Origin: Acetofilamentum sp. | Lineage (GTDB): Bacteria > Bacteroidota > Bacteroidia > Bacteroidales > JAFGUD01 | NCBI GenBank assembly: GCA_020722645.1 | Contig: DYKL01000012.1 | Coordinates: 1 to 29,199 of the forward strand | DNA: 29,199 bases | Direction of reading: 5' to 3' | In this document: positions 8,091-16,234 of the stretch, in pieces | Layout: each line of letters opens with the position of its first letter | How positions within the stretch are numbered: position 1 is the stretch's first letter | Notes under the pieces: generated by a model | Databases searched by the model: none | Seen by the model: only the letters and a program-made list of their open reading frames with translations | Told to the model about the DNA's origin: nothing | Made by a program: the position numbers and the translations under genes

Positions 8091-8969
8091 TTAATTACGT
8101 ATGTCCAACCCCCACATTAATTTTTTTCTGATAGTTTCAAAAAAGTCAATGTTGTCTAAACGCACCATATTTATTGAATATTCAGCTTTTGAAATAATAA
8201 TTTCAGTGTTATAGTCAATAAAATCAGAACGAGAATCCAATGCTAACAGAAACTGTTGTCCGCGACCGTTTACTTTAATTTTCAAAGTTACTTCATCGGG
8301 GACTACAATTGGTCTGACTGTTAATGTATGAGGCGCAATAGGTGTAATGACAAAATTTTTAGAGCCCGGTAAAATTATTGGACCACCAGAGCTAAGCGAA
8401 TATGCTGTTGAACCAGTAGGAGTAGATACAATTAAACCGTCTGCCCAATATGTATTTAGATAAGAGTCGTTGATAAAAACTTCAATATTAATCATCGAAC
8501 TGTTATCTTTTTTCAAAACAGTTATTTCATTTAATGCATAACTAAAATCTACGAATTTATTTTCAATTTCAGCTTTTAGCAAAGTTCTTTTTTCAATAGT
8601 AAAGTTTTTTTCAAAAAGCCTGTTCAAAGCTGTTTCAATGTCTATTTTTGAGATTGAAGCTAAAAACCCGAGTCTTCCGCTGTTAATGCCAACAATGGGA
8701 ATATCGCGTTTTTTAATTAAAGATGCACATTCCAGAAAAGTTCCGTCGCCTCCGATACTAAAAATTACATCAATTTCTGTTTTCAGTTCATCAATTTCGT
8801 TAAATAGTTTTGAAATTCTGGGTGTGAAATATAAATTTTCCGAAATAAAATTAAAAAAAGGTTCGTAAACAAAAATTTCAGCTTTATTTTTGTTTAACTT
8901 TTCGAATATTTTATAAATAGCATCGTTAAAGTCTTCAGAGAAATTTTTTCCGAATAAAATTATTTTCAT
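8091..8969 (-). CDS. nadK: NAD kinase
   Basis: Phosphorylates NAD to NADP in the cytoplasm. With the start at 8969 the protein is 292 residues and begins MKIILFGKNF, the standard first strand. The alternative ATG at 8993 falls at the predicted transcription start of the promoter at 9001-9031, so it is unlikely. The GGDGT motif (residues 73-77) that binds ATP and NAD is present, followed by GINSGRLGFLA and the second signature STPTGSTAYSLSSGGPI. Length and motifs match typical bacterial NadK. In Bacteroidota nadK often precedes DUF6089-type genes, uppS and bamA, as here. A terminator of the upstream gldJ gene partly overlaps its promoter. Confidence 0.95.
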   Translation of the reverse strand: MKIILFGKNFSEDFNDAIYKIFEKLNKNKAEIFVYEPFFNFISENLYFTPRISKLFNEIDELKTEIDVIFSIGGDGTFLECASLIKKRDIPIVGINSGRLGFLASISKIDIETALNRLFEKNFTIEKRTLLKAEIENKFVDFSYALNEITVLKKDNSSMINIEVFINDSYLNTYWADGLIVSTPTGSTAYSLSSGGPIILPGSKNFVITPIAPHTLTVRPIVVPDEVTLKIKVNGRGQQFLLALDSRSDFIDYNTEIIISKAEYSINMVRLDNIDFFETIRKKLMWGLDIRN

Positions 8970-9000
8970 TGTGGATAATAAGTTACATTTCAAGGAAAAT

Positions 9001-9031
9001 CAAATATAGTACCAAATAAAAAAACCTACAA
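9001..9031 (-). promoter_or_regulatory. Promoter of nadK overlapping the gldJ terminator
   Basis: Read on the minus strand: TTG (9031-9029), exactly 20 bp, then TATATTTG (9008-9001). This matches the Bacteroidota sigma-factor consensus in both boxes and spacing. The -33 TTG lies inside the stem of the hairpin that terminates gldJ. Transcription would start near 8994, about 25 bases before the nadK ATG at 8969. Confidence 0.6.
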
Positions 9032-9047
9032 ATTGTAGGTTTTTTTT
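9018..9047. terminator. Hairpin terminator downstream of gldJ
   Basis: CCTACAA (9025-9031) pairs with TTGTAGG (9033-9039), flanked by seven A before and eight T after, so the stem extends and a T-run follows on either strand. It starts a few bases after the gldJ stop at 9055 on the minus strand and would end gldJ transcripts. Confidence 0.85.
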
Positions 9048-9054
9048 AATTATT

Positions 9055-10596
9055 CTAGTAACCTCCCGGTGATCCGACTCTAATCATTGCACATCTGAAA
9101 CCAATATCGTTAGTAGATCTTGTTTCGTCTAAGAATCTTCTGGTACCCGGAACCAACCAATATGCTCTGTCTTTCCAGCTACCGCCTTTGTAAACTCTAA
9201 CTTCGTTAGTTACTAATGAAGTTGCCATTTCGTGAGTTTGCGGGTCTGTACCGTCATAATTATACATTCTTTGACTACCTGTTTTACCGTCATCTTCTAA
9301 CCAGTTTGGTCCTAAGCCTGAACCCAAGTCACCATCGCGGTAATTTATGTTATCTGCAACTTTGTAGTTATATCTGTCAAGTTCGCCTTCTACTTGTTCT
9401 TGAGTTAAATCAGAGAAAGGAGAAGTTTCACCCATGTTTCTGTATCTCATTTGACCGGTAGTGTCATTTTTTTCAACTAAACTACCGTCTGCATTTCTTA
9501 CTAATGTTGTGAAAACATTACCTCTGTATGGATTAAAATCGTCAATATCAACATTTGAAAGAGGTCTGTAAACATCTAACACCCATTCATTTACGTTACC
9601 TGCCATACAATACAGACCGTAATCATTAGGCCAGTATGATGTAACCGGGGCCGTTGGAGCTGCATTATCATTAAGGTATCCTGCAACACCCATATAGTCT
9701 CCTTTTCCTCTGACGTAGTTAGCCATAAATACTCCTCTGTCAGCTTTTTCAGGATTTCTTAAACCTTGACCGTCCCAAGGATATAATCTGTAGTTTGCTA
9801 TTCTTTCAGTTTCGGAGTTGCCAATTAATCCAAGAGCTGCGTATTCCCATTCAGCTTCGGTAGGAAGTCTGAAACGAGGTAGCATAATACCATCTTCAAT
9901 ACGTGCATTACGAGGGTTGCCAGAAGCATCTTTCAAACCGTCCTTTGTTGCACCTTCATATTGTCCGGCAATATAAGCTTCGGTATTGAAGTTATTTGAG
10001 CCTTGTTGCTGAGGGTCAATATCAAGAACACCGGCATCAATTAAAAGTTTTTCGTTTACTCTGTCTGTTCTCCATTGACAGTAGTCGTTAGCCTGAAGCC
10101 AAGATACACCAACCACAGGATATTCTTGGAAAGCAGGATGTCTTAAATAATATTCAACAAATGGTTCATTGTAAGCAAGTCTTTGTCTCCATACCAAAGT
10201 ATCAGGTAATGCTTTTTGCAGCATGTATGGGTATTCGATAAAAACTTTGCCCAACCAAAACAAATACATTCTGTAGTTTAAGTTGGTAACTTCAGTTTTA
10301 TCCAGATAATAAGAGGATATTGTAACTCTTCGACGAATACTGTTCCATTCAAACATAACGTCTTGTTCAGTATTACCCATCGTGAAAACACCACCTTCTA
10401 TAAGAACTTGGTCAGGACCTGCTTCCTGTTCAATATACTGAACTACTTCAAATCCTCCCCAATCAGGGTCGCTGTAATACCAACCTGTTTTACTGTCTTG
10501 GTCAGTTCGGAATGTAATTGCATTGTTTTTACATGAGCTTATGAATAAAACTAATGCAAGCGTAACCAGAAACCATAAATTTGTTTTAACTTTCAT
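9055..10596 (-). CDS. gldJ: GldJ-like T9SS/gliding motility lipoprotein
   Basis: A 513-residue lipoprotein: hydrophobic N-terminus with lipobox LFISSC (Cys22). The body has a formylglycine-generating-enzyme (SUMF1/FGE) fold: VLIEGGVFTMG, YYLDKTEVTNLNYRMYL, RHPAFQEYPVVGVSWLQAN, RLPTEAEWEYAA, MAGNVNEWVLDVY, and the C-terminal GGSWKDRAY...DIGFRCAMIR. The opening TGWYYSDPDWGGF and the ALPDTLVWR segment are features of GldJ rather than its paralogue GldK. The catalytic cysteine pair of true FGE is absent from the GGSWKDRAYWLVPGTRR segment, so a structural role is likely, as known for GldJ and GldK. It is preceded by a PorP/SprF-like gene on the same strand, has its own promoter-like element, and is followed by a terminator. 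Confidence 0.88.
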   Translation of the reverse strand: MKVKTNLWFLVTLALVLFISSCKNNAITFRTDQDSKTGWYYSDPDWGGFEVVQYIEQEAGPDQVLIEGGVFTMGNTEQDVMFEWNSIRRRVTISSYYLDKTEVTNLNYRMYLFWLGKVFIEYPYMLQKALPDTLVWRQRLAYNEPFVEYYLRHPAFQEYPVVGVSWLQANDYCQWRTDRVNEKLLIDAGVLDIDPQQQGSNNFNTEAYIAGQYEGATKDGLKDASGNPRNARIEDGIMLPRFRLPTEAEWEYAALGLIGNSETERIANYRLYPWDGQGLRNPEKADRGVFMANYVRGKGDYMGVAGYLNDNAAPTAPVTSYWPNDYGLYCMAGNVNEWVLDVYRPLSNVDIDDFNPYRGNVFTTLVRNADGSLVEKNDTTGQMRYRNMGETSPFSDLTQEQVEGELDRYNYKVADNINYRDGDLGSGLGPNWLEDDGKTGSQRMYNYDGTDPQTHEMATSLVTNEVRVYKGGSWKDRAYWLVPGTRRFLDETRSTNDIGFRCAMIRVGSPGGY

Positions 10597-10649
10597 TTGT
10601 GTTAATTTTTTATAGTCAAAATTTAATAAAATTTAAAATCAAAGTTTTG

Positions 10650-10677
10650 CAAATATAAAACTTATTTTCAAAAACAA
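10650..10677 (-). promoter_or_regulatory. Promoter candidate for gldJ
   Basis: On the minus strand TTG (10677-10675) is followed after 17 bp by TATATTTG (10657-10650), within the range reported for Bacteroidota promoters. It lies in the 98-bp gap between the PorP-like gene and gldJ, about 54 bp before the gldJ ATG, so gldJ may be expressed separately from its upstream neighbour. Confidence 0.5.
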
Positions 10678-10694
10678 AATATTTAATCTAATAA

Positions 10695-11654
10695 CTAATA
10701 TGTTGGGCAAATTATTGTATTGTTGAAATTTTTTTCTGTACAATTAATACGAATTTTTAAAGAAAGTTCGTGTATTGAACTTTTTTTAAAAAATAATTTT
10801 CCGTAATAAAACGTGTAAGAATATGCGATTTGTAATTTATTGTATTTTATTGATGTATAAATGTTTGCGCCGTTACTTAAATTCTTGTCATAAAAATTTT
10901 GTTTTGAATATAAGCCTAATTCAATAATATTGTTTTCTAAAATACATCCTGTTGTGAAAAAATAGTAATTTTTAAAAATAAATGAAGAAAAATTTAGTTT
11001 TATGTCAAAATAATCTCGTTTACTAAATAATTGATATTCATTTATAAATATTATTCTTTTAATTTCATTTGTATTTGTGTTGTTATAAACAGAAAAAAAG
11101 TTATCAACAAAAACAGAGAAAAAATATTTTTTGTTGTATAATAAAACTCCTCCGCAAAAAATCACTTCGTTTTTGTTTTCTAACGTAATTGTTTCGGTAG
11201 TTGGCAGAATTTCAGAATTATAGACAGAAATCATATCAGGAAATATCAAGTTGTCAGTGTTGATTTTTTCCTGAATGTATTTTGATTGAAGTGATAACGA
11301 AAAAAGTGTTTTTCGATTTATTCGATTGTGGTATGTATATGCAAGTGAAATTTTATTCTTTATAAAAATTTTTTCTGTATAAAATGAATTGCCTATTGAA
11401 ACTTGGAATGCACCAGAAATTTTTTTGTCAAAATATTCAAAAAGAATATTGTTCATCAAAAAAAATTTGTTTAAAGTAACAAAGTGCATTTTATTTGATA
11501 AAAAACCGACAGAACAATGTTCATAACCTGCAAATGCACTATTATAATATTGCGGAGTATTGAAAATCTGTTCAAGTTCCTGTGAATTGGAACCAAAAAA
11601 TCCCCAAAAACAAATAATAAGAATTAAAAAGATTATTTTTAAACTGAAATTCAT
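10695..11654 (-). CDS. PorP/SprF-family T9SS outer-membrane protein
   Basis: A 319-residue protein with a signal peptide ending at SNSQ. The mature N-terminus has NTPQYYNSAFAG, a variant of the P-x-Y-x-N-P-A-x-A-G signature of PorP/SprF proteins. The rest is a series of amphipathic beta strands with many Phe, Tyr and Asn. The C-terminus, HELSLKIRINC...IICPTY, matches the family's typical HE-I/L-S-L...CPxF ending. Members sit in the outer membrane and work with T9SS components or help anchor adhesins. Known family members are often next to a large adhesin, but here the neighbour is gldJ. It is very AT-rich and Asn/Lys/Phe-rich compared with gldJ, suggesting faster divergence. Subfamily function is not decided. 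Confidence 0.72.
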   Translation of the reverse strand: MNFSLKIIFLILIICFWGFFGSNSQELEQIFNTPQYYNSAFAGYEHCSVGFLSNKMHFVTLNKFFLMNNILFEYFDKKISGAFQVSIGNSFYTEKIFIKNKISLAYTYHNRINRKTLFSLSLQSKYIQEKINTDNLIFPDMISVYNSEILPTTETITLENKNEVIFCGGVLLYNKKYFFSVFVDNFFSVYNNTNTNEIKRIIFINEYQLFSKRDYFDIKLNFSSFIFKNYYFFTTGCILENNIIELGLYSKQNFYDKNLSNGANIYTSIKYNKLQIAYSYTFYYGKLFFKKSSIHELSLKIRINCTEKNFNNTIICPTY

Positions 11655-11990
11655 TTTACAGACAAATATTTTGGAACAAATTTAGACTTTTTAAGCCCTA
11701 ATAGTATGTCAAATAAACTTAAATTCACAATTATTTATTGTTTTTAGTTGTTTTAAATTAGAAGTTTTACTTAACCCTCTTTGTGTTTTGTGAAATTTTT
11801 AGTTTTTTTGAATTTGTAATTACTATTATCCGAAACAAAGTGAGTTATTGTAACAAATCTTTATATGAGGATAGATTACTAAAACAAATTGTATTTTTTG
11901 GGATATTCTATGTGGCTTTTTCATTCAAACAGTCATATTGAAATATCTTGCTTGAACTTGTCTTGTAAGGATCTTAACTTTTGAAAATAT

Positions 11991-12024
11991 TACATCGACA
12001 AAGTGCAATTAATTGTACGATGTA
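11991..12024. repeat. Interrupted palindrome in the porU upstream region
   Basis: TACATCG (11991-11997) pairs with CGATGTA (12018-12024). After a one-to-two base mismatch CAA pairs with TTG, and CAATTAATTG (12006-12015) is itself a perfect palindrome near the centre. There is no T-run on the plus side, so a terminator is unlikely. It could be an operator or an RNA hairpin. Confidence 0.5.
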
Positions 12025-12158
12025 GTTTATCATCACATTTAATGCAAGCAAGTTGCTTCCAGCAGGACAGTTCGAATGGTGTTTTAACTCTGTAGTCAGT
12101 TTTATGACCTTTTTAATAAGATTTAATCATAATTATCAGATCACTAAAAAAGGTTTCG

Positions 12159-12196
12159 GACTATAATGATTTATAGTCTTAAAATACTATAAATCA
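12159..12196. repeat. Overlapping alternative hairpins upstream of porU
   Basis: GACTATAA (12159-12166) pairs perfectly with TTATAGTC (12171-12178). The overlapping arm TGATTTATAGT (12167-12177) also pairs perfectly with ACTATAAATCA (12186-12196). The middle segment can therefore join only one of two hairpins at a time, or the three related segments are half-sites for a DNA-binding protein. They lie 180 bp before the porU ATG. Confidence 0.6.
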
Positions 12197-12375
12197 ACTA
12201 ATTATTGCATTCGGATTGCAAATCTTAATTAGCTAAGGCTTAAAAAAATCATTACAGTGTTTTAATATTTTTTGACAAACTTTATTAATTATCAGAATTA
12301 ATCTAAAATTTGTTTAAATTTTTAACTTTACAAAAAAAAATATTTTTATTTTGCAATGAAAACAAATTTCCGAAA

Positions 12376-15300
12376 ATGAAAAAATACATATTTTTATTAT
12401 ATATGTTATTGTCAATTGGATATGCAATTGGGCAAAAACACACAATTATCAGAAATATTGAATGGAAAACAGACAATAAAAAAGTTTTTTTCTTCTCAAA
12501 AGCAGTGTATTATGATGAAAATATTCCTTTGTATTCAGAAAGCATCAATTTAACTGATTTGGGAATAACCAGCAATAATTTAGATGTCAATATTAATATT
12601 TTGACTTCTGAGCCAGTTGATTTTAAAGGAACAAAACTCATAAATGAAGACATAGAAATTGAATATTCAGTTTTTTATGGTCGTGATATTTTGTATTTAA
12701 ACATTAATTTTTATCCATTTTATAAAAAATCCGGCATTTCATATAAAATAATTGATTTTGAGTTAGTTATCAACGAATCAAATCCAAAATCATCAAAAAA
12801 ATCAGTCAAATATGCTGAAAATTCTGTACTAAATTCGGGAACTTGGGTAAAAATCGCTATTCCTGAGACAGGTGTTTACAAAATTACAAATGCTGAACTT
12901 GAAAATCTTGGTTTTGCAAATCCTTCAAGCGTTAGAGTTTTTGGGAACGATGCCGGAGAATTGCCTCACTGGAACAGCGATTTTGCACCTGATGATTTAA
13001 TTGAAAATACTATTTACAGAGGCTCTGATTATATTTTATTTTATGCTATAGGACCACAAAAATGGAAATATGATTATGCAAATGAAATTTTCACTATTTC
13101 AAAGAATATCTATTCCGATACCGCATATTATTTTTTGACTGATAAAAATACGGGTTTTGCTAATAATATTCAAACAATTAACAGTTCCACTCAAACACCA
13201 ACTGAAACATTCACAAAATATATTTACACGGATTATTATGAAAATAATTTGGTAAACATAGCTCATTCAGGCAGAATTTGGCTGGGTGAAAGTTTTTTGT
13301 ACAATCAGCAACAGACATTTTCGTTTGAAATACCAAATCTTGTAACCTCAGACACAGCAGTAATAAATATTGCTACAGCGGCGCGTTCTACAAGTACCTC
13401 AAGTTTTACATACTCATTTGCTGGATTAACAAAAAACGTAACAATGGGAACTGTTTCAGGTGTTCATTATAACAAATACGCTGATTATAAATCGGAGTTT
13501 TATAAATTTAAACCTAATTCTCATAATTTAGACATTAATATTTCATATACAAAGCCCACAAGTACGTCTGAGGCATGGCTCGATTTTATAGTATTAAACG
13601 CATACAGACAACTGTCTTTTGTCGAACAAATGTACATCAGAACAAATCAGAATATTGGAGTAGGCAAATATTCAAAGTTTCAGATTTCCAATGCAAATAC
13701 CAATGTTCAAATCTGGGATATTTCTGAACCAACAAATCCAAAAAAAATAAATTACAATATAAGTGCCTCAAATATTGATTTTACAATATTAACAGACACT
13801 TTGAAAGAATTTGTTGCATTTACAAGTGATAATTGTTTATCGCCAGTATATGTAGGTGAAGGGTTAGGGGTAATTACTAATCAAAATCTTCATAATATAA
13901 GTACAACAACAGATATGTTGATAGTAGCACCTGAAATTTTTCTAATTCAGGCTGAACAAATAGCTCAAGTTCATCGTTCGAAAGATAATTACGAAGTTAA
14001 GGTTTCCTCAACTGAACAAATATACAATGAATTTGGATGCGGACAAGCCGGTGCGCCTGAAATAAGAAATTATATCAAAATGGTTTACGAAAAAACGAAC
14101 AAAAAACTTCGGTTTGTTTTACTTTTGGGCGACGGAACTTTTGATAATTTCAATATGACAACATCAGAAAACCCGAATTTTATTCCAACTTATCAGACAA
14201 TAAATTCATTCAACTTTGACGGCTCTTCATCTTTGGTATCAACAACAACTGACGATTTTTATGCTCTAATGGACGAAGACGAAGGTGAATTTACAGGTAA
14301 ATTAGATCTGGCTGTCGGCAGATTACCAGTAAAAACAACACAGGAAGCCGATGAGATGGTTTCCAAAATTCAAATTTATACTTCTCCGGACAGCTATGGA
14401 GATTGGCGAAATATAATTACTTTATTAGCTGATGACAATGATGGAGACGGCGATTTTGTTACTGATTCAGAAAAAATTGCAAACAAAATCAATCAAAACA
14501 TACCTTTTATAAACATTAAAAAAATATATCTCGACGCTTATGTTCAACAAACATCGGCTAATGGAGAAGAATATCCCGAAGCCGTTAATGATTTGAACAA
14601 CCGAATTAACAATGGAACACTAATACTCAACTACCTTGGTCACGGCAGTGAAGAAGCCTTAACTGCAGAAAGAGTTGTAACAAGGAATATAATTAACAGT
14701 TGGTCAAATTATGAAAAATTAGCACTTTTTATTACCGGAACCTGCGAATTCAGTCGTTTTGACGAAACAGCTCCCGGTGAAGACAAAACTTCTGCAGGTG
14801 AAATGGTTGTACTTAATCCGCAAGGTGGTGCTGTTGTTATGCTTACAACAGCAAGAGTATCGTATTCCGGCTCAAATCTCAGTTTAAATGATAATTTTTA
14901 TGATTATCTTTTCAGTAAAAACACAGAAGATTATATAAGAGTTGGAGAAGCATACTATAAAGCCAAAAACGATATGAACAACAGCTATTATGCTTTGTTC
15001 TTCACTTTACTCGGCGACCCTGCTTTAAAACTGCAATACGCAGAAGAAAAAGTTGAAACTTCTCATATAAATGATATTGAAATCCAAAACTTTGAGGATA
15101 CTTTGAGAGCTTTGCAAAAAGTTACTGTAAAAGGCTACGTTGCAGATTCTGATGATAATATTTTGAACGATTACAATGGTGTTTTAAATCTGACTTTTTT
15201 CGATAAAAGACAAGAATTACAAACACTTAATAACGATGGAAACGGAGCAATGCTATACTGGAATCAATATAATGTATTGTTCAGAGGCAGAGCAAGTGTT

Positions 15301-16122
15301 ACAAACGGTTTTTATAATATTACTTATGTAATTCCCAAAGACATTTTTTATAATTACGGATACTCAAAATTCAGTTTTTATTCAAATTCTGATAACAGGC
15401 AAGGTACCGGTTATTTTAATGGTGCAATTCTGGGTGGAATTATTTCAAATCCGGCTGATGACGTGAAAGGTCCTACTATTAGACTTTTTATGAATGATTC
15501 AAGCTTTGTTGCAGGTGGAATAACCAATCCGAATCCGGCAATTTTCTCAATTTTGAATGATGAAAACGGAATAAATACATCATCAGCTTCATTCGGACAC
15601 GATATTGTGGCAACTTTGGACGAAAATGCCAATAAATCATACAGTCTGAACGAATATTATCAGTCGGACATTGATAATTACAAGCAAGGTTCTATCAGAT
15701 ACGAATTATACAAGCTCGATGAAGGATTACATATCGTAAAATTAAAAGCTTGGGATACATATAACAATTCTTCAGAAAAATCAATTTCTTTTGTTGTTCA
15801 AAAAGACAATGAAATAATAATTGAGCATTTGTTAAATTATCCAAATCCTTTTACAACAAACACTGATTTTTATTTTGAACATAATAAACCAGGAATGAAC
15901 CTTGATGTGCTATTGCAGATATTTACAGTTTCAGGTAAATTAGTAAAAACAATAAACAAACAAATGACAACAGAAGGTTTCCGTTCAGAGCCGATCCACT
16001 GGGACGGGTTAGACGATTTTGGCAACAAAATTGGCAGCGGTGTTTATGTTTACAGGTTGAAAATCCGAACATTAGACGGCAAAATTGCCGAGAAATATGA
16101 AAAACTTTTAATTTTAAAATAA
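12376..16122 (+). CDS. porU: PorU, type IX secretion system C-terminal signal peptidase
   Basis: Gingipain-like C25 cysteine protease that removes the C-terminal sorting domain of T9SS cargo and attaches anionic lipopolysaccharide on the cell surface. I use the ATG at 12376 (1248 residues), because MKKYIFLLYMLLSIGYAIGQ is a clean signal peptide; the ATG at 12310 would put 22 non-signal residues in front. The C25 domain spans roughly residues 512-885. It contains LLLGDGTFDN, the catalytic His756 in NYLGHGSE and Cys790 in ITGTCEF. An Ig-like region follows. The end is a T9SS/FlgD-like domain (NYPNPF...GSGVYVYRLKI). PorU itself is known to travel with PorV, encoded next. The length fits the family. 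Confidence 0.95.
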   Translation: MKKYIFLLYMLLSIGYAIGQKHTIIRNIEWKTDNKKVFFFSKAVYYDENIPLYSESINLTDLGITSNNLDVNINILTSEPVDFKGTKLINEDIEIEYSVFYGRDILYLNINFYPFYKKSGISYKIIDFELVINESNPKSSKKSVKYAENSVLNSGTWVKIAIPETGVYKITNAELENLGFANPSSVRVFGNDAGELPHWNSDFAPDDLIENTIYRGSDYILFYAIGPQKWKYDYANEIFTISKNIYSDTAYYFLTDKNTGFANNIQTINSSTQTPTETFTKYIYTDYYENNLVNIAHSGRIWLGESFLYNQQQTFSFEIPNLVTSDTAVINIATAARSTSTSSFTYSFAGLTKNVTMGTVSGVHYNKYADYKSEFYKFKPNSHNLDINISYTKPTSTSEAWLDFIVLNAYRQLSFVEQMYIRTNQNIGVGKYSKFQISNANTNVQIWDISEPTNPKKINYNISASNIDFTILTDTLKEFVAFTSDNCLSPVYVGEGLGVITNQNLHNISTTTDMLIVAPEIFLIQAEQIAQVHRSKDNYEVKVSSTEQIYNEFGCGQAGAPEIRNYIKMVYEKTNKKLRFVLLLGDGTFDNFNMTTSENPNFIPTYQTINSFNFDGSSSLVSTTTDDFYALMDEDEGEFTGKLDLAVGRLPVKTTQEADEMVSKIQIYTSPDSYGDWRNIITLLADDNDGDGDFVTDSEKIANKINQNIPFINIKKIYLDAYVQQTSANGEEYPEAVNDLNNRINNGTLILNYLGHGSEEALTAERVVTRNIINSWSNYEKLALFITGTCEFSRFDETAPGEDKTSAGEMVVLNPQGGAVVMLTTARVSYSGSNLSLNDNFYDYLFSKNTEDYIRVGEAYYKAKNDMNNSYYALFFTLLGDPALKLQYAEEKVETSHINDIEIQNFEDTLRALQKVTVKGYVADSDDNILNDYNGVLNLTFFDKRQELQTLNNDGNGAMLYWNQYNVLFRGRASVTNGFYNITYVIPKDIFYNYGYSKFSFYSNSDNRQGTGYFNGAILGGIISNPADDVKGPTIRLFMNDSSFVAGGITNPNPAIFSILNDENGINTSSASFGHDIVATLDENANKSYSLNEYYQSDIDNYKQGSIRYELYKLDEGLHIVKLKAWDTYNNSSEKSISFVVQKDNEIIIEHLLNYPNPFTTNTDFYFEHNKPGMNLDVLLQIFTVSGKLVKTINKQMTTEGFRSEPIHWDGLDDFGNKIGSGVYVYRLKIRTLDGKIAEKYEKLLILK

Positions 16123-16234
16123 ATTTTACATCTTTGCAGTTTATAAAATGTGAAAAAAAATTAATCTATAATATTTATAAGCAACTACAACAAACATTTT
16201 TAGTCTTAATTATAATTAATTAAAAGAAAATAAA

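Larger units (their letters stand above)
11655..12375. other. Gene-free divergent spacer between porP-like gene and porU
   Basis: About 720 bp with no convincing coding sequence on either strand. On the minus side TAAATTTG (11684-11677) is a possible -7 element for the PorP-like gene. The centre and right part hold several inverted repeats, described separately at 11991-12024 and 12159-12196. At 12204-12221 ATTGCA occurs twice around TTCGG. A degenerate stretch near 11770-11800 (CCCTCTTTGTGTTTTGTG) resembles extragenic repeats I recall from Bacteroidota but is too short to classify. I could not find a convincing two-box promoter for porU. Confidence 0.6.

Noticed and set aside
12272..12277. 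TTGACA considered as a sigma-70-type -35 box for porU
   Set aside because: No matching -10 box at 16-18 bp, and the Bacteroidota primary sigma factor uses TTG/TAnnTTTG instead.
12310..12375. Upstream start of PorU
   Set aside because: It would place 22 residues in front of a normal signal peptide, blocking its recognition.
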